Shown: piece by piece, positions 9,980 to 19,101 of the stretch
How the letters are laid out: each line of letters starts with the position of its first letter
How positions within the stretch are numbered: the first letter of the stretch is position 1
Source: Silvanigrella aquatica
GTDB lineage: Bacteria; Bdellovibrionota_B; Oligoflexia; Silvanigrellales; Silvanigrellaceae
DNA length: 64,000 nucleotides
Direction of reading: 5' to 3'
Assembly: GCF_001907975.1 (NCBI RefSeq)
Contig: NZ_CP017834.1
Location: 2,439,523 to 2,503,522 of the forward strand
The notes under the pieces: generated by a model
The model's database searches: none
The model's input: only the letters and a program-made list of their open reading frames with translations
What the model was told of the DNA's origin: nothing
Position numbers and translations under genes: made by a program

Positions 9980-10894
9980 ATGAAAAAAAATAGACCAAGC
10001 GATACCGCAATCATTATTTCTAAGAGCATAGCACTTGCATCTGGAAATCCACACTTAAAATCAATTGTTGATCCTAAAGCTTTAGAATTAAATTTTAAAT
10101 TTTTAGAATCAGCTATAGGTTGGCAATCAAATCTGTTTAAAAGTTCTGGCCGATATTCTTTGACTAAATTTTTGTACAATTTTCTTGAATCAATCACATT
10201 ACCTGGAATTCAACTACATTATTTGCTAAGAAAACTTCAAATTGAAAAGCTGGTTTTAGAAGCAGATAAAGCATTAAATGGATTAAAGCAAATTGTTATT
10301 ATTGGAGGAGGAGCCGATTCATTAGGCATCCGTCTGGCGGAAGCAAAACAGAATATAAACGTATTTGAGATTGATCATCCCGCTACTCAAATAATTAAAA
10401 GTAAGGCATTTAAAAATTACGCAACCGATGGGATTAAAAACTTTTATTTAATGCCAGTAGACCTTTCAAAAATTGATTTGCAAGATGCTTTAATAAACAC
10501 ACATCATTTTAGTTTTAATAAAAAAACAGTATTTGTTGCTGAAGGGGTTTTTCCTTATCTTCCAATACATGTTGTAACGAAAACATTAAAAATAATGAAT
10601 TTATTTCCTAATGAAAGTGCACAGTTTATATTTACATATTTATCACCGAATGATAATGGAAATTTAAAACTTTCAAATGAATCAAAAATTGTATCTTTTT
10701 GGCTTAAAATTAAAAAAGAACCTTATTTATGGGGATATCAATCAAAAGAAATTGATAATTTATTATTGGAATTGAATTTTAAACCTGGAAATCATTATAT
10801 AACAGATTCTTTAAAAGATGATTATTTTAAACAAAACATATATAAGTATAAAGATATACCAAAGGGAGAAATTATCACATTTTCACGAAATTAA
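9980..10894 (+). CDS. LCMT/Ppm1-type SAM-dependent methyltransferase
   Basis: This protein of about 304 residues matches the leucine carboxyl methyltransferase-like family (often called TIGR00027 or PpmC-like class I methyltransferases). The glycine-rich SAM loop is VIIGGGADSLGIRLA at about residues 105-119, followed by the acidic strand end in VFEIDHP and a later VFVAEGVFPYL motif. In bacteria these enzymes are commonly linked to secondary metabolism and O-methylation; the substrate here is unknown. An ATG lies four codons upstream, but GGAG at 9970-9973 is well placed for the ATG at 9980, so I chose that start. The gene is convergent with, and two bases from, the adenylate-forming enzyme. 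Confidence 0.85.
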   Translation: MKKNRPSDTAIIISKSIALASGNPHLKSIVDPKALELNFKFLESAIGWQSNLFKSSGRYSLTKFLYNFLESITLPGIQLHYLLRKLQIEKLVLEADKALNGLKQIVIIGGGADSLGIRLAEAKQNINVFEIDHPATQIIKSKAFKNYATDGIKNFYLMPVDLSKIDLQDALINTHHFSFNKKTVFVAEGVFPYLPIHVVTKTLKIMNLFPNESAQFIFTYLSPNDNGNLKLSNESKIVSFWLKIKKEPYLWGYQSKEIDNLLLELNFKPGNHYITDSLKDDYFKQNIYKYKDIPKGEIITFSRN

Positions 10895-10896
10895 AT

Positions 10897-12267
10897 TTAA
10901 TAAATTATCAAAGAATTTTCATATTTAATAAAAGGGATTTTTCCATTTAATTCTGGCTGAATATCATTAACTTTTTCAATTTTAAATTTAACAGTTTGAT
11001 CAATATTTAATTTTTTAAGATAATCTTCAAACGATTCTTTGCATTTTTGAATCCCCTCATCATCACCCACCAGTAATGTTTTAAAGCAATTATGACCTAT
11101 ATGCATTTGTGCTTTAATAATTCCTGAAGTAAAAATTGTAATTCCATAAAAGCTCAAATATGCTATTTCAATTTTATCACCACTATTATTTTTAAATTCT
11201 AAAGGCTTATAACTTCTTCCCTCTACGCCATTAAATATTTGTTCACCTTTTTCATTTATGTAATTTAAAGCACAGTCTCCAATATCATAACGAATAAACG
11301 GTTGTGTCCTGTTTATAAAATTTGTAACAATAACTCTACCTAATTTTCCCGCAGATGCTGGCTTATTATCATTATCGAGAATTTCAATGTGACATAAATT
11401 CGGGAAAATCATATATGGTTTTTCATTTCGTTTAAGCCCCATATTAAAACACTCTGAGGCATTATATGAATTTATCAATTTACATTTAAATATCTCTAAA
11501 ATTAATTTTGTATTTTCATCTGATAGAACTTCACCCGATAAAATAATTAGCTTAGGATTAATTTTTAATTTCCCGTTTTTTTTATGACTTATAAGAGATA
11601 CAAATATTCCTGGATAAGAAATAATTTGCTCAGGCATAAAATTATTTAATTGCTCAATTATATTATCAACTGAATCTAAAATAGATATTTCTTTTCTATT
11701 GTAAATTGATTGTGGACAATTTCTAAATATAGAAATACCTGCACCACGCCCATTTATTAATCCTATTAATGCAATTTTAATTTTTTTTCCAAATAAAAAT
11801 TTAAATGACTTTGAACCGTAAATAAATGAGGTAAAAATAATTTTTCTAAAATCAATTAATGAATTTGAAACTGGAAATTTTGTACCGAGACTTCCTGATG
11901 TTGCATAGCATATATAATTATTTTTATATAACTCTGGCGATTTTTCGTCATAAATATATTTAAAAATTTCATCTTTATTTAAATCTTTTACGGTATACAC
12001 TTCATTAATATTTTCTATTATTTCTTTTTTACTTATTACTGGAATTTTTTCAAAAGTAATAGTTGAAAGGTCATTCTCAAAAATACCATGATCATTATAA
12101 AATTTTCTATAAAAACTCGAATTAAAATAGGCATATTTACATATTTTTCTTAATTTATAAATTTTTATTTTATTCAATGCCCAATTTTTAATTTTTGGAT
12201 TTATTTTTCCAACTAAATTAATAAATTCAATCAATATAATTTCAAAAAAAATGGAAATTAAATACAT
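10897..12267 (-). CDS. PaaK-like adenylate-forming enzyme (phenylacetate-CoA ligase/CapK family)
   Basis: The 456-residue protein resembles phenylacetate-CoA ligase and coenzyme F390 synthetase-type proteins. It has the AMP-binding loop ATSGSLGTKFP at about residue 120, a central YNASECFNMG motif and the RTQPFIRYDIGDCA motif (about 330), followed by a small C-terminal domain. Such proteins activate a carboxylate with ATP; many CapK-like members sit in polysaccharide or secondary-metabolite clusters. No carrier protein or thioesterase is adjacent. An N-terminal hydrophobic stretch is present but does not look like a cleaved signal. The ribosome site GGGGA is usable. The specific acid cannot be told from the sequence. 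Confidence 0.8.
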   Translation of the reverse strand: MYLISIFFEIILIEFINLVGKINPKIKNWALNKIKIYKLRKICKYAYFNSSFYRKFYNDHGIFENDLSTITFEKIPVISKKEIIENINEVYTVKDLNKDEIFKYIYDEKSPELYKNNYICYATSGSLGTKFPVSNSLIDFRKIIFTSFIYGSKSFKFLFGKKIKIALIGLINGRGAGISIFRNCPQSIYNRKEISILDSVDNIIEQLNNFMPEQIISYPGIFVSLISHKKNGKLKINPKLIILSGEVLSDENTKLILEIFKCKLINSYNASECFNMGLKRNEKPYMIFPNLCHIEILDNDNKPASAGKLGRVIVTNFINRTQPFIRYDIGDCALNYINEKGEQIFNGVEGRSYKPLEFKNNSGDKIEIAYLSFYGITIFTSGIIKAQMHIGHNCFKTLLVGDDEGIQKCKESFEDYLKKLNIDQTVKFKIEKVNDIQPELNGKIPFIKYENSLIIY

Positions 12268-12528
12268 TTTTTAGGTCCCCGTAGTTCTGATATTTTTCTT
12301 TAATCATACTATAACATAAGCATAAGCAATCAAGCCGAATTAAGTCTTAATTTTAATATATTTATTTATTAAAAAATAGAATTATTAACAAAATTTTTTC
12401 ATACTTTATTTATTTTTTAATATAAAATTTTGAATTAATCACATTTTTTATAAAATATTTAGAGAAATTAAAATATATTTTGATGAAAAAATATATAAAA
12501 AATATTACAAAATAAAATTAGAAAAGCT

Positions 12529-13017
12529 TCAATCTCTCAAATAATGACAAGTATATCCACCAGGATTTTTTTGTAAATACTTCTGATGATACTCTTCCGC
12601 AGAATAAAAATCTTTATAGGGAACAATTTCAGTTACAACAGGATTTTTCCATTTTCCCGATTTATCCACTTTATTTTTAATTTTTTCCGCTATCAATTTT
12701 TGCTCAGGGGAATGATAAAAAACGGAAGAACGATATTGAGAGCCCACATCATTGCCCTGCCTGTTTAAAGTTGTAGGATCGTGCAGTCGAAAAAAATATT
12801 CCAAAATATTTTCAAACGTGATGACCTTTGGATTGTAATGAATTTGAATCGCTTCGGCATGCCCTGTTGTCCCTGTTTTCACTTGAGCATATATGGGATT
12901 AGAGGATTGTCCACCACAATAGCCAACTTCTGTTTTATGAACTCCATTTAATTTCAAAATAAGTTCTTCAACTCCCCAAAAGCATCCACCGGCTAAAGTT
13001 GCTAACTCTGTATCCAT
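12529..13017 (-). CDS. msrA: Peptide methionine-S-sulfoxide reductase MsrA
   Basis: This repair enzyme reduces the S form of methionine sulfoxide in proteins. The catalytic motif GCFWG is near the N-terminus, followed by TEVGYCGG, TGTTGHAEAIQI, the DPTTLNRQGNDVGSQYRS signature and a C-terminal GYTCHYL with a possible recycling cysteine. The open frame extends 29 codons further upstream, but GGGAGG sits ideally before the ATG at 13017, giving 162 residues, the usual size for MsrA without leader. The upstream stretch is hydrophobic, so an exported longer form cannot be excluded, but it has no matching ribosome site. It is divergent from the leucine operon. Confidence 0.92.
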   Translation of the reverse strand: MDTELATLAGGCFWGVEELILKLNGVHKTEVGYCGGQSSNPIYAQVKTGTTGHAEAIQIHYNPKVITFENILEYFFRLHDPTTLNRQGNDVGSQYRSSVFYHSPEQKLIAEKIKNKVDKSGKWKNPVVTEIVPYKDFYSAEEYHQKYLQKNPGGYTCHYLRD

Positions 13018-13384
13018 AAATGTCCTCCCTATAAATAAAAGCAACAACGAGCATACCAAATATTGAAAAAATTCACAAAAATTTTCTTTACATAATATAC
13101 TCAATATGATAATTCCTTTAAAATACCTGGTACCTTAGGATTGTTTCAACACTAAATCGAGGTAATATCTTATGACTTTGGTTACTCCTTACATAAAAAA
13201 TTCATCGCATCTGTCTTTCAATGATCATAATATAATCTCAATTTTTTCTGCCCTACTTCTACTACTCCTAGCATAAATCAAAGTTTTTCATAACTTAAAA
13301 TTTAATATCTAAATACATTATTTACTTTTAATTTGATTATAAATTTTACTTAAATTCTCGTATTACATTCATTTGGAGGTTGTC
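13018..13384 (+). promoter_or_regulatory. Leader region of the leucine operon, shared with the msrA promoter
   Basis: This 367-base stretch separates divergent msrA and leuA. It holds the leader peptide gene at 13172-13276. Between the leader stop and the leuA ribosome site (13277-13374) the DNA is very AT-rich. The only pairings I find are weak: AAGTT/AACTT at about 13281-13296, and a distant AATCAAA/TTTGATT pairing. I see no GC-rich intrinsic terminator followed by a T run. So if the leader controls readthrough, a Rho-dependent or translation-linked mechanism is more likely than an E. coli type terminator. A promoter must lie before 13172; I could not fix it. Confidence 0.55.
13172..13276 (+). 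CDS. leuL: Leucine leader peptide (LeuL-type), 34 residues
   Basis: A short reading frame starts at ATG 13172 after GAGG at 13159-13162 and ends at TAA 13274-13276. Residues 28-33 are six consecutive leucines, encoded CTA CTT CTA CTA CTC CTA (13253-13270), followed by Ala and stop. It lies about 110 bases before leuA in the same direction. A leucine run at the end of a tiny translated frame in front of leu genes is the hallmark of attenuation leaders, where ribosome stalling at starved codons reports charged tRNA-Leu. None of the six is TTA, the Leu codon that dominates the neighbouring genes, so stalling would be sensitive to rarer CTN-reading tRNAs. Sequence and position are seen; the regulation is inferred. 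Confidence 0.82.
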   Translation: MTLVTPYIKNSSHLSFNDHNIISIFSALLLLLLA

Positions 13385-14638
13385 ATGGTAAATCAACAAA
13401 TAAAAATTTTTGATACAACGTTACGTGATGGACAACAATGTCCTGGAGCGGGTATGTCATTTGAAAATAATTTAAAATATGCACATATTGCTGCAAAAGC
13501 TCAAGTAGATATTTTAGAAATTGGTTTCCCAAGTGCGAGCAAACTTGATCATGCCATTGTCAATACGATTGCAAAAGAATTGTCAGATTATAAAGCGCCT
13601 CCCATTCTGACAGCATTATGCCAATTGAGAGAGAATCAAATGGAAATAACTTTACAGTCTTTAGCGCCTGCATTAAAAATTAAAAAAGCACGCTTACATA
13701 CTTATTTTCCAGTTGATGTTCAATTAATGAATGCTTTAGGAGAGTATGGCAAAAATCATTCAAAAATACTTAAAGATATATTCCATCTCATTCATCAAAT
13801 AAGCAAATCGGGTATTGAAATTCAATTTTCTCCAGAAGGTTACTCACGAATGGGAGAAAACTTTGATTTTGTAACAGATATCATTCGTGCTGTAATAGAA
13901 GGAGGAGCCACAATCATAAATTGCCCCGATACGATTGGGGGCGCATGCAAACTTCAAGGCGATGACTATTTTGTTGAGCACATGAAAAATCATGCTGCTA
14001 TTATTGCTAAAGAATATCCTCACAAAAATATCATCTGGTCGACTCATTGCCATAATGATTTTGGGTTGGCTTTAGAAAACTCCATGAATGCCATTTTTTA
14101 TGGGCCAGCAACTCAAGTTGAAGGATGCTTTAATGGAATTGGCGAAAGAGCAGGAAATGTTTCCTTAGAACAATGTATAATGTATATAAAAAAATTCGGT
14201 AAAAATTTTAAAAATAATTTGAGTTATTTTACAAATATGCGTTGTGAATTCATACAAGAAATATCAGATTTTATTTCTACAAACATGTTACAAAGACAAT
14301 TCCACTGGCCCATAACAGGAGAAAATGCCGCAAGACATACATCAGGAGGGCATACAAATGCTATAATTAAAAATCCTCTCTGCTATCAACCCTTTGATCC
14401 CAAAGAAATTGGTAATGAGATCAGTTTCCAATTCGGCCCATTTAGTGGGAGCAATCATGCAAAAGAAATTATAGAAAAAAAAGGATATTCATGTTCTGAG
14501 CAAGAAAAAACAGAAATCGCCCAATTTATTAAAGACTTTTATGCCGATCGACGAAAAGGAATTACGGATTCTGAATTAATGAATGCATATTTCATTTATA
14601 GAAACTCAATTAACTCAGAAAATAAATCTAAAAATTAA
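13385..14638 (+). CDS. leuA: 2-isopropylmalate synthase LeuA, catalytic part only
   Basis: LeuA condenses acetyl-CoA with 2-ketoisovalerate, the first committed step of leucine synthesis. The TIM-barrel motifs are present: DTTLRDGQQCPGAG at residues 10-23, the metal-binding STHCHNDFG at about 220 and NGIGERAGNVSLEQ at about 250. The protein is only 417 residues; usual LeuA has about 510-550 because of a C-terminal leucine-binding regulatory domain. Here the chain stops after the linker region and leuC begins 28 bases later, so no remnant of that domain exists. GGAGG at 13375-13379 supports the ATG at 13385 rather than the upstream TTG. It is the first gene of leuACDB. Confidence 0.93.
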   Translation: MVNQQIKIFDTTLRDGQQCPGAGMSFENNLKYAHIAAKAQVDILEIGFPSASKLDHAIVNTIAKELSDYKAPPILTALCQLRENQMEITLQSLAPALKIKKARLHTYFPVDVQLMNALGEYGKNHSKILKDIFHLIHQISKSGIEIQFSPEGYSRMGENFDFVTDIIRAVIEGGATIINCPDTIGGACKLQGDDYFVEHMKNHAAIIAKEYPHKNIIWSTHCHNDFGLALENSMNAIFYGPATQVEGCFNGIGERAGNVSLEQCIMYIKKFGKNFKNNLSYFTNMRCEFIQEISDFISTNMLQRQFHWPITGENAARHTSGGHTNAIIKNPLCYQPFDPKEIGNEISFQFGPFSGSNHAKEIIEKKGYSCSEQEKTEIAQFIKDFYADRRKGITDSELMNAYFIYRNSINSENKSKN

Positions 14639-14666
14639 TTTAATCACAATTAAAAAAGGGAGATTT

Positions 14667-16064
14667 ATGCAAAAAAATATTGTTGATAAAATATGGGAAA
14701 AGCATTTAATAAATCATTCTGAAGGAAATTTTTCAATTTGCGGCATCGATTTCAGCTTTTTACACGAAGTGACTTCAGCACAAGCATTTCAAAAGTTAGA
14801 AGATCGCGGGATTGCAATTATGAATCCAAAACAATTTATTGCAACCATTGATCACAGTATTCCGACACGCCCTAATCGCAATGAGATATTTGATTTGGCA
14901 GCAAAAAATCAGGTAGAATTACTACGTCATAATGCGCAAAAACATGACATTCCTTTTTTTGATTTTGATAGTGGACATCAAGGAATTGTGCATGCCATTG
15001 GACCTGAACTCGGTATAACACAGCCTGGTATGACAATTGTTTGCGGAGATTCACACACAGCAACTCATGGCGCTTTTGGTACTTTAGCATTTGGTATTGG
15101 AACCTCCGAATTGGCACACGTATTAGCAACAGGATGTTTACTTTTAAAAAAACCCAAAGTCATGAAAGTAGAATTTAAAGGACAAAAAGAAGAAGGTATA
15201 TACGCTAAAGATCTCATTATGAAACTGATCTCTACCATTGGAATTGGCGGAGCTACCGGTTACGTTATCGAATACACAGGACAAGTCATAAAAAATATGT
15301 CAATGGAAGAACGTATGACAATTTGTAACATGAGTATTGAATGCGGCGCCAAAGCAGGTTTGATAAATCCCGATCAGACGACCTATGAATATTTAAAAGA
15401 ACGCCCCTTTAGTCCTAAGATAGAACAATGGGAGAAGATTATTTCCTATTGGAATTCTTTTGTAAGCGATGAAAATTGTTTTTATGATAAAGAAATTATC
15501 ATAGATATTTTTGCCATGCAGCCCATGGTCACATGGGGCACAAATCCGGCACAGGCAATAGAAATAAATTCCCTTATTCCCACTAAAATTCAAGTCTCGC
15601 CTGCTGAAGAAATAATGTATGAAAATGCAATTCAATATATGCAATTAAATGGTGGTGATAAAATAGAAGGAACCCCCATTGATTGGGCATTTATTGGATC
15701 ATGCACAAATGGACGTATTGAAGATTTAAGAATTTGTGCAAAAATTTTGAAAGATAGAAAAGTGCACCCTTCTGTTACTCTTTATATTGTTCCTGCATCG
15801 GAAGGAGTTTTACAGCAAGCAAAAAAAGAGGGGCTTGATTTTATTTTTAAAAATGCGGGAGCTGATTTTAGAATGCCAGGTTGTTCCCTCTGTTTAGGCA
15901 TGAATGATGATAAGGTACCAGCAGGTAAAAGATGTATAAGTTCTACCAATAGAAATTTTGTAGGCAGACAAGGAACGGGAAGCTACACCCATCTTGCTTC
16001 ACCTGCTACAGTTGCGGCAAGCTCCATAAGAGGAAAAATCACTTCACCATTAGAATTTTTATAA
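14667..16064 (+). CDS. leuC: 3-isopropylmalate dehydratase large subunit LeuC
   Basis: LeuC with LeuD isomerises 2-isopropylmalate to 3-isopropylmalate. The 465-residue chain has the aconitase-family features: DHSIPTRP, CGDSHTATHGAFG (about residue 128), and the three [4Fe-4S] cysteines in GSCTNGRIED (about 345) and GCSLCLG (about 405-408). GGGAGA before ATG 14667 marks the start; a longer frame exists upstream but begins inside leuA. The length equals that of typical bacterial LeuC. It is the second gene of the leucine operon. Confidence 0.95.
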   Translation: MQKNIVDKIWEKHLINHSEGNFSICGIDFSFLHEVTSAQAFQKLEDRGIAIMNPKQFIATIDHSIPTRPNRNEIFDLAAKNQVELLRHNAQKHDIPFFDFDSGHQGIVHAIGPELGITQPGMTIVCGDSHTATHGAFGTLAFGIGTSELAHVLATGCLLLKKPKVMKVEFKGQKEEGIYAKDLIMKLISTIGIGGATGYVIEYTGQVIKNMSMEERMTICNMSIECGAKAGLINPDQTTYEYLKERPFSPKIEQWEKIISYWNSFVSDENCFYDKEIIIDIFAMQPMVTWGTNPAQAIEINSLIPTKIQVSPAEEIMYENAIQYMQLNGGDKIEGTPIDWAFIGSCTNGRIEDLRICAKILKDRKVHPSVTLYIVPASEGVLQQAKKEGLDFIFKNAGADFRMPGCSLCLGMNDDKVPAGKRCISSTNRNFVGRQGTGSYTHLASPATVAASSIRGKITSPLEFL

Positions 16065-16082
16065 ATTAAAGGAACAATCATT

Positions 16083-16691
16083 ATGAATAAAATCACAAAA
16101 ATTTGTGGTAAATGTATTCCTCTTGAAATGAATGATGTCGATACGGACTTAATTATCCCAGCTCAATATCTCACATCTACTTCACAAAAAGGTTATGGAG
16201 AAAATCTCTTTAAACGACTTAAAGATCAATCACCTGAGTTTGTTTTTAACCAGCATAAATATTTAGGGGCATCTATTTTAATTACAAAAGAAAATTTTGG
16301 ATGTGGTTCCTCCCGAGAACATGCTGTTTGGGCATTGCAGGAATATGGTATACAAGCTATTATTGCCAGCTCCTTTGCCGATATTTTTTCGGGTAACAGT
16401 TTAAAAAATAGATTGATTTTAATTCAAATGGATAAAGAAATAATAAATAAACTTATTTTAAATTCTAAAAAGAATGATTATTTTCTTGATATTCATATTG
16501 TGCATAATAAAATTTATTCCTCACTTGATGAAGACTTTTCTTTTGAAATGGACAATTATCAAAAATCATGTTTCATAAATGGATTTGATGAATTTGATTA
16601 TTTGCTATCATTTAGAAATAAAATTGAAGAATTTAAACAACAGCAAATTAAAGATAACATTATTCCCAGTTATAATAGGAATCCGAAATGA
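16083..16691 (+). CDS. leuD: 3-isopropylmalate dehydratase small subunit LeuD
   Basis: The 202-residue protein is the swivel-domain partner of LeuC. It shows VDTDLIIPAQYL near residue 20 and FGCGSSREHAVWAL at about residue 78, the substrate-binding signature of LeuD. AAAGGAA precedes the ATG by a normal distance. It follows leuC by 18 bases, and its stop overlaps the leuB start by four bases (ATGA), a sign of translational coupling. Confidence 0.95.
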   Translation: MNKITKICGKCIPLEMNDVDTDLIIPAQYLTSTSQKGYGENLFKRLKDQSPEFVFNQHKYLGASILITKENFGCGSSREHAVWALQEYGIQAIIASSFADIFSGNSLKNRLILIQMDKEIINKLILNSKKNDYFLDIHIVHNKIYSSLDEDFSFEMDNYQKSCFINGFDEFDYLLSFRNKIEEFKQQQIKDNIIPSYNRNPK

Positions 16692-17764
16692 AAAAAACAA
16701 TTGCTATTCTACCAGGTGATGGCATTGGCCCTGAAATCATGTCACAAACACTTCGTATTTTAAAAAAAATTGAAAATAAATTCGATCATCAATTTCAATT
16801 GGTAGAAGGATATATCGGCGGTTCTGCCTTTGAAAAATACAACTCACATTTTCCTGAAATAACAAAAGTTATTTGCGCAAAATCCGATGCTATTTTATTT
16901 GGTTCCGTTGGCGGGCCTCTTGAAAAGGCAGAGTTTCCTAAATGGAAAGATTGTGAAAAAAACTCTATCCTCGCATTAAGAAAAACTTTTCATTTTAGTT
17001 CAAATATTCGACCTGCAAAGGTTTTTGCGGAACTTAAAGAGATTTGTCCTTTAAAAGACAGCATCATTGGTAATGGTATCGATATTGTCATCGTCCGAGA
17101 GTTATTAGGTGATATTTATTTTGGAGAGCATCTCACATATATTGAAAATCAATTAAGAAAAGCAAAAGACATTTGCGAATATGATGAAAAACAAATTTCA
17201 ATTGTAGCTCATCAAGCATTTCGTATGGCGAGGAAAAGGAACAATAAAGTCACTTCTGTTGATAAGGCAAATGTCCTCGATACTTCCAAACTCTGGAGAA
17301 GCATTGTAAGTGAAGTGGGAAGAGACTATCCCGATGTTACTTTAGAGCACATGCTCGTAGATAATTGCGCTATGCAATTCTTTATTCAACCTACACAATT
17401 TGATGTGATTCTCACTTCGAATTTATTTGGCGATATTCTTTCCGATGCCGCCGCTGCTTTTCCGGGAAGTTTGGGCTTAATGCCGTCAGCCAGTTTCAAT
17501 GAACAAGGATTTGCTCTTTACGAACCTAGTGGAGGATCTGCTCCCCATCTGGCCGGAAAAAATATCGCAAATCCTATAGCACAAATTCTCTCATTATCCC
17601 TACTTTTCAAACATTCTTTCGAACTCTTTGAAGAAGCAGATATTATTGAAAAAGCTGTTCAAAAAACTCTACAAGCAGGTTATCGGACAAAAGATATTTG
17701 TATTAAAGAAAATGAAGGTATTTCTACAACACAAATGACTGATATTATTTTAAGTCATATTTGA
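16688..17764 (+). CDS. leuB: 3-isopropylmalate dehydrogenase LeuB
   Basis: LeuB oxidises and decarboxylates 3-isopropylmalate with NAD+, the third step after LeuA. The 358 residues hold the N-terminal LPGDGIGPEI, substrate-binding Arg and Glu in VIVRELLGDIYFGE (about 138), the catalytic Lys in SVDKANVLDTSKLWR (about 195) and the metal-binding DNCAMQ and NLFGDILSDAAA motifs. The commonly seen REL(T/I)GGIYFG motif has GD in place of GG here, a small deviation. It overlaps leuD by four bases and ends the operon. A possible weak hairpin (TAACCA/TGGTTA, about 17790-17820) follows. Confidence 0.94.
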   Translation: MKKTIAILPGDGIGPEIMSQTLRILKKIENKFDHQFQLVEGYIGGSAFEKYNSHFPEITKVICAKSDAILFGSVGGPLEKAEFPKWKDCEKNSILALRKTFHFSSNIRPAKVFAELKEICPLKDSIIGNGIDIVIVRELLGDIYFGEHLTYIENQLRKAKDICEYDEKQISIVAHQAFRMARKRNNKVTSVDKANVLDTSKLWRSIVSEVGRDYPDVTLEHMLVDNCAMQFFIQPTQFDVILTSNLFGDILSDAAAAFPGSLGLMPSASFNEQGFALYEPSGGSAPHLAGKNIANPIAQILSLSLLFKHSFELFEEADIIEKAVQKTLQAGYRTKDICIKENEGISTTQMTDIILSHI

Positions 17765-17938
17765 TATTTCATCATATATAAATTCAGGTAACCATAAAAA
17801 AATTATTTAATTGGTTATGGCACAATAAATAAAATAACCCCTTTAAAATTGATATTTAAAAAATAAAAATGTATAGTATGCTTATTATTTAGAATCTTTT
17901 TTACATTTCAAATTAAATTTAAATATGGAGATTATATT

Positions 17939-19015
17939 ATGAGAATTTATATGTTCAAAAAATTTATCAATTTTATATTTTTAATAACAATAAATACATT
18001 TTTAATATATCATTCTTACGCAATTCATTTCAATGAACTTTCAGAATCTCAAATTGAAAATATTGTTAAAAGATCATATCAATATGTAGCATTATATAAT
18101 GTTATAAATAAAGTAGCCATGGCAACGGATAGTCCCATTTCAACAAAGGGATGGAACAAACTCTTTTTAGGAACAAAACTTGCAAATGATTCACTTCAAA
18201 CCATTGCCCGCGCTAATAGCGATACTCTTTATTCAGTTGCTACATTGGATTTAAGAAACGATCCTATGATTCTTGAAATCCCTTTTATCAATTCCAAATA
18301 TGTTTCCTTACAAACCTCATCATATGATAACTATATGAATATTATCTTCTCAAAACGTGATGATAATTATAAAAAATCGCAAAAAATTCTTTTTTATAGC
18401 GCACGAACAAAAAACTTTAATCCTATGAAAAAAATAAAAAATATTGACCAATATGTGGAATTAAGTGGAGATTTTGGGATAGCTCTTCTTCGTGTCCTGC
18501 CCCATTTTAAAAATCAGGAAAAATATCATAATATCGTTCAAAGTATCAATCAAATAAATTTAATATCACTATCAAATTACCTAAATAAAGGATTTCTCAC
18601 TGCAAAAATAGTTGAATTTCCTCACTTTAGCAATACAGATATAGAAACATTTGGAAATAATTTTTTAGAAGTGATGCAATTTATTTTAAATCATACTACA
18701 TTTCAACCTGAAAAATATCAACTTGATAAAGAATTACTCGAGTCTTATCAAGCCATAGGAATAGAACCAAAAAAAATTTGGAATCCCAAAAACTTTAGAG
18801 ATGTTGATCTTCAAAAAGTTTCTCTAATTGCTCAAGAAATTAAAAACAATCAATTTGAAATTATAAGAACACCTGAACAAATTAAATTGTTTGTACCATA
18901 TTTATTTTTACCAAAAGGATTTGCAAATTTAGATACGATGCTTTTGCAATCTGTGATGGAGCCACTTGGGCTGCCGCAGCTTGAGCAAAAAGACCTCTAT
19001 TCAATAAGAATGTAA
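17939..19015 (+). CDS. Exported DUF1254-type protein
   Basis: The 358-residue protein starts with a signal peptide (about residues 1-29, ending SYA). Its mature part matches the DUF1254 type: YQYVALYNVINK, then GWNKLFLGTKLANDSLQTIARANSDTLYSVATLDLRNDPMILEIP and a conserved YVSLQTSSYDNYMN. In many bacteria DUF1254 is followed by a DUF1214 domain; here the total length is shorter than such two-domain forms and the C-terminal half is divergent. The biochemical function is unknown for the family. GGAG before ATG 17939 supports the start. It appears to be a single gene, convergent with fliW. Confidence 0.82.
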   Translation: MRIYMFKKFINFIFLITINTFLIYHSYAIHFNELSESQIENIVKRSYQYVALYNVINKVAMATDSPISTKGWNKLFLGTKLANDSLQTIARANSDTLYSVATLDLRNDPMILEIPFINSKYVSLQTSSYDNYMNIIFSKRDDNYKKSQKILFYSARTKNFNPMKKIKNIDQYVELSGDFGIALLRVLPHFKNQEKYHNIVQSINQINLISLSNYLNKGFLTAKIVEFPHFSNTDIETFGNNFLEVMQFILNHTTFQPEKYQLDKELLESYQAIGIEPKKIWNPKNFRDVDLQKVSLIAQEIKNNQFEIIRTPEQIKLFVPYLFLPKGFANLDTMLLQSVMEPLGLPQLEQKDLYSIRM

Positions 19016-19101
19016 GAACCTGATTTAGAAAAAATGAAATCCAGGAAAATAATGATGGGGAGAGCGATTTTTATCACCCAATAAAATTAAGATAAATATT
19101 T

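Noticed and set aside
12529-13104. Longer MsrA with a hydrophobic N-terminal extension
   Set aside because: GGGAGG is ideally placed for the inner ATG at 13017, and the shorter form has the normal length.
17785-17825. Intrinsic terminator after leuB
   Set aside because: The TAACCA/TGGTTA pairing has a long loop and no T run follows.
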